From Hominenteromicrobium sp964531265 (GTDB lineage Bacteria > Bacillota > Clostridia > Oscillospirales > Acutalibacteraceae): a DNA stretch of 64,000 nt. Of the stretch, positions 61,042 through 64,000 are shown piece after piece. A program made the position numbers and the translations under genes. Position 1 is the first letter of the stretch. Each line of letters starts with the position of its first letter. Location of the stretch: positions 1 to 64,000 of the forward strand of contig CAZHDW010000009.1 of the NCBI GenBank assembly GCA_964531265.1, written 5' to 3'. The notes beneath the pieces are model-generated. The model searched no databases. It saw nothing but the letters and a program-made list of their open reading frames with translations, and was not told where the DNA came from.

Positions 61042-62808
61042 ATGTTCCAATTAAAATGGATCTGGAAGAACCTCGAAGGGTGCCGAAAACGGTACATTTT
61101 CGCTTTGTGTTCGACAGTACTGCTGTCCGTGGCTGCATTGCTGAAATCAACTATCACTGCAGACATCATGGATACGGTATTCACACCGGTTATGGAGGGC
61201 GGTGTGGTAACTCCCGAGCTTTGGGATAGGCTGATCCAGCTTGTCATACTGCTCATCGGCTTTACGCTGTTCCGTACAGCCTTTAACTACCTCTCCATTA
61301 TTACGTACGAGTCATGTTCTCAGAAGCTCATTTTCAAACTTCGCCGTGATCTTTATGCGAACATGCAGTCACAGGACAGCGATTTCTTCTCCAAGAATCG
61401 TACCGGTGACCTCATGACACGTCTGACAGGTGACCTCGATATGGTTCGCCATACGGTTACATATGTCATCCGTGCGCTCATCGACTGTGCTGTGCTGTTC
61501 CTCTCCACATCAATCACATTCCTGTGTGTTGATTGGCAGTTTGCACTCAGCCTGCTTATCTTTACACCGATCATTTTTGTTTTCACATCCGCTTTTTCAA
61601 AGCGTGTACGTCCTCTGCATATCGACCAGCGTGAGCGCCTCTCACAGCTCAACACCGCCGCACAGGAGAATATCGCCGGCAACCGTGTTGTTAAGGCATT
61701 TGCAAGAGAGGATTACGAAATAGAGCAGTTTGATAAGAAGAGCAAGGAATATAAGGCTGCAACCCTGAAATCCTCCCTGCTGTGGCTGAAGTTTGCTCCT
61801 TATATCGACGGTCTTTCCCAGTCACTTTCAGTAGCTGTGCTTCTTGTCGGCGGTGTATTCCTCATCAACGGCAGAATCAGCATAGGTACCTTTACACTGT
61901 TCAATTCACTTACATGGACGCTTTCCAACCCGATGCGTATGCTCGGTATGCTCATCAATGACCTGCAGCGCTTCTTTGCTTCCGCAGCAAAGGTCATTGA
62001 GCTGTACTATGCACGCTCCACGATTGTTACTCGCACCGATGCCGTAAAGAAGCAGGAAAGAGTAGAGGGCTCTGTAAAGTTCGAGAATGTTGGCCTTAAG
62101 CTCAACGGTACCGATGTCCTCAAGGATATCAATCTCGATATCAAGCCCGGCGAGACAATTGCAATTATGGGCCCGACAGGCTCCGGCAAGACCTCCCTTG
62201 TAAACCTCATACCGAGACTGACGGATGTTACGGACGGTAAGATATATGTCGACGGTGTTCCGGTCGGCATGTATGACCTTAAAAAGCTGCGCAGCTCCAT
62301 AGGCATTGCAACGCAGGATGTCTTCCTTTTCTCCGATTCCGTTGACGGAAATATCGCATACGGCGATCCGAATATGAAGGAGGACGAGGTCAAGAGATTT
62401 GCAAAGATCGCTTGTGTTGACTTTGCCGAGAAGCTCCAGGACGGCTTTGATACCGTTATCGGTGAGCGCGGCACGGGTCTTTCCGGTGGCCAGAAGCAGA
62501 GAATCGCTCTTGCACGTGCACTGGCTGTTAAGCCTTCCATACTTATTCTGGATGATACGACCTCCGCTGTCGATATGGAAACCGAGAAATACATTCAGGA
62601 TCAGCTTGCAAGCCTCGAGTTCAACTGCACAAAGATTATTGTTGCGCAGAGAATATCCACCACAAAGCGCGCAGACCGCATAGTTATTCTCGAAGATGGA
62701 CGTATTTCCGATGTCGGTACACATGATGAGCTCATCAGCAGACCGGGCTATTACCGCGAGGTCTATGAGCTGCAGAACGGCATTTACGGAAAGGGAGGTG
62801 CTGAATAA
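61042..62808 (+). CDS. Heterodimeric ABC exporter, degenerate-site subunit
   Basis: A 588-residue type IV ABC half-transporter. Six helices and coupling loops fill the first 330 residues. The nucleotide-binding domain has Walker A GPTGSGKTSL, signature LSGGQKQR and Walker B LILDDTTSAVD. Asp stands where the catalytic Glu is expected, marking the noncanonical subunit of a heterodimer such as TM287 or BmrC. It likely exports drugs or lipids. ATG 61042 follows AAAGGAAGGG. It overlaps the next subunit at TAATG. Confidence 0.92.
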   Translation: MFQLKWIWKNLEGCRKRYIFALCSTVLLSVAALLKSTITADIMDTVFTPVMEGGVVTPELWDRLIQLVILLIGFTLFRTAFNYLSIITYESCSQKLIFKLRRDLYANMQSQDSDFFSKNRTGDLMTRLTGDLDMVRHTVTYVIRALIDCAVLFLSTSITFLCVDWQFALSLLIFTPIIFVFTSAFSKRVRPLHIDQRERLSQLNTAAQENIAGNRVVKAFAREDYEIEQFDKKSKEYKAATLKSSLLWLKFAPYIDGLSQSLSVAVLLVGGVFLINGRISIGTFTLFNSLTWTLSNPMRMLGMLINDLQRFFASAAKVIELYYARSTIVTRTDAVKKQERVEGSVKFENVGLKLNGTDVLKDINLDIKPGETIAIMGPTGSGKTSLVNLIPRLTDVTDGKIYVDGVPVGMYDLKKLRSSIGIATQDVFLFSDSVDGNIAYGDPNMKEDEVKRFAKIACVDFAEKLQDGFDTVIGERGTGLSGGQKQRIALARALAVKPSILILDDTTSAVDMETEKYIQDQLASLEFNCTKIIVAQRISTTKRADRIVILEDGRISDVGTHDELISRPGYYREVYELQNGIYGKGGAE

Positions 62809-64000
62809 TGGCAAGAAATCGTTTTGATGTTGATGAAAAGCTTGAAACCCCATTTAATATAAAGCATCTGCTTCGTGCTGGCGTTTATATCAAGCGCCAC
62901 GCAAAAACCATGATAATTTCCCTGATCTTCTCAGCTATATCCGCAGCATGTGCCCTTGTCGGCCCGATGCTCGTTGAGCGCGCACTGAATGAGGCTGTTC
63001 CGAATAAGGACTACAAGCAGCTCATCATTTTGGCAGTCGTAATGCTCGTTTCCATTCTTCTGTCCATATTCTTCTCTATAAAGCGCTCCAAGTACATGAC
63101 GATAGTTGGTCAGGAAATCATCTACAGCATTCGTAAGGATTTGTTTGAGCATTTGCAGAAGCTGCCGTTCCAGTTCTATGATGACAGACCGCACGGCAAG
63201 ATTCTTACACGTGTTATCAACTATGTAAATTCCGTTTCCGACGCACTTTCAAACGGTATCATAAACTTCGTGCTTGAGGTGTTCAACCTCATCCTCATAG
63301 CAATCTTCATGTTTATGTGCGATGTTCGCCTTACACTTGTTGTAATGGCAGGTGTTCCGGTATTCGTAGTGGTCATCTTCATTTTGAAGCCTGCACAGCG
63401 CAGAGCATGGCAGGATACCTCCAACAAGAGCTCCAATCTCAATGCGTATCTGCATGAGAGCCTTGACGGTATGAAGATCACTCAGGTCTTCACAAGAGAA
63501 GAAAAGAACGCCGATATATATAACGACCTCAACACAAAGATGTATAAGGCTTGGATGAAGGCACAGTACACCTCCAACCTGATAAGCCTTTCCGTTGAGG
63601 ATATATCCACAATAGTTGTCGGTGCCATGTATCTCGTCGGACTTTCAATGCTCGGCCCCGCTATCCAGATAGGTACACTCATCGCTCTTGCCTCCTATGC
63701 ATGGCGCTTCTGGCAGCCGATACTCCAGCTTGCAAACCTCTATAATACGTTCATCAACGCTATAGCTTACCTTGAGCGTATATTTGAGATGATGGATGAA
63801 CCGGTCACGGTCGATGACGCACCCGATGCAACAGTGCTTCCGGCAATTCAGGGAAGCGTTACCTTCGACGATGTTACCTTCTCCTATGATAACGAGATAA
63901 ATATCCTCGAGCACTTCAATCTCGATGTAAAGCCGGGCGAATCCATTGCTCTGGTTGGCCCGACAGGTGCCGGTAAGACAACGGTTGTAAACCTTATTTC
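62808..64000 (+). CDS. Heterodimeric ABC exporter, second subunit (3' end outside window)
   Basis: Only the first 397 codons lie in the window. They hold a short N-terminus, six membrane helices, and the start of the nucleotide-binding domain through Walker A (GPTGAGKTTV). AAGGGAGGTG precedes ATG 62808, which overlaps the upstream stop. As partner of the degenerate subunit it should carry the catalytic Glu, but Walker B lies beyond the end. Confidence 0.92.
   Translation, partial: MARNRFDVDEKLETPFNIKHLLRAGVYIKRHAKTMIISLIFSAISAACALVGPMLVERALNEAVPNKDYKQLIILAVVMLVSILLSIFFSIKRSKYMTIVGQEIIYSIRKDLFEHLQKLPFQFYDDRPHGKILTRVINYVNSVSDALSNGIINFVLEVFNLILIAIFMFMCDVRLTLVVMAGVPVFVVVIFILKPAQRRAWQDTSNKSSNLNAYLHESLDGMKITQVFTREEKNADIYNDLNTKMYKAWMKAQYTSNLISLSVEDISTIVVGAMYLVGLSMLGPAIQIGTLIALASYAWRFWQPILQLANLYNTFINAIAYLERIFEMMDEPVTVDDAPDATVLPAIQGSVTFDDVTFSYDNEINILEHFNLDVKPGESIALVGPTGAGKTTVVNLI

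Noticed and set aside
1..64000. tRNA, rRNA, CRISPR arrays, prophage or integrative elements
   Set aside because: No cloverleaf, spaced direct repeats, integrase, transposase or phage structural gene was found in any gap or reading frame.

Overview
The window reads as chromosomal DNA from an anaerobic, endospore-forming, carbohydrate-degrading Clostridia, most likely a gut Oscillospiraceae/Ruminococcaceae relative (taxonomy is inferred). The main evidence is a large single-chain pyruvate:ferredoxin oxidoreductase, sporulation genes (spoIIID, spoVAD, yabP, yabQ, a SpoVB-like flippase), the Firmicutes gene order yabM-yabN-(HU)-yabO-yabP-yabQ-divIC-yabR, hemZ, cdaA-cdaR, a GGGtGRT-family protein and many glycoside hydrolases. 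Most genes have AGGAGG-type ribosome binding sites, and many are preceded by good sigma-A promoters, several with an extended -10. I found no tRNA, rRNA, CRISPR array, intact transposase, prophage or integration site.

Layout. 1-2.8 kb: 3' end of a GGGtGRT gene, a NADAR-domain protein with a small overlapping partner, and a membrane protein. 3.1-6.8 kb: nifJ (PFOR), with extremely biased codons. 6.9-19.2 kb: an accessory carbohydrate region with a PAP2-GDPD fusion, a truncated DUF5060-like remnant, a GH42 beta-galactosidase, an asparaginase-like Ntn hydrolase, a decayed lipoprotein gene, a GH38 alpha-mannosidase with an MFS transporter, an aldo/keto reductase and a GH28-like protein. Dispersed hairpin repeats and an operator-like motif shared by the GH38 and GH28 genes lie here. 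19.4-29.4 kb: spoIIID, Na/Pi cotransporter, ispD-ispF, a DUF3343/cysteine desulfurase-like pair, cdaA-cdaR (c-di-AMP) and recJ. 29.5-34.7 kb: rel, an MBL-fold hydrolase, hemZ and a nucleoside kinase, tightly packed. 34.8-41 kb: a zinc-ribbon protein, the yabM-to-yabR sporulation/division cluster, and the hibernation factor hpf. 41-46 kb: feoB, an LCP cell-wall ligase and spoVAD. 46-49.3 kb: a catabolic operon of two GH43 enzymes, a polysaccharide deacetylase and a HAD phosphatase. 49.4-60.8 kb: phosphohexomutase, small conserved protein, ComEC-like MBL protein, pyrE, a P-type ATPase, a cytosolic ricin-type trefoil protein, ThuA protein, MATE exporter, DUF3737 protein, dtd and a NUDIX hydrolase. 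61-64 kb: a heterodimeric ABC exporter whose second subunit runs off the window.

How it fits together. PFOR supplies acetyl-CoA and reduced ferredoxin from sugars released by the GH42, GH38, GH28-like and GH43 enzymes. The yab cluster, spoIIID and spoVAD belong to sporulation. rel, cdaA/cdaR and hpf cover stringent response, c-di-AMP signalling and ribosome hibernation. I see no clear new multi-gene system. The observations most worth checking are the shared AGTTAAT direct-repeat operator, the composite hairpin repeat element, the cytosolic ricin trefoil, the NADAR pair, and the DUF3343/desulfurase pair with its possible translational hairpin.
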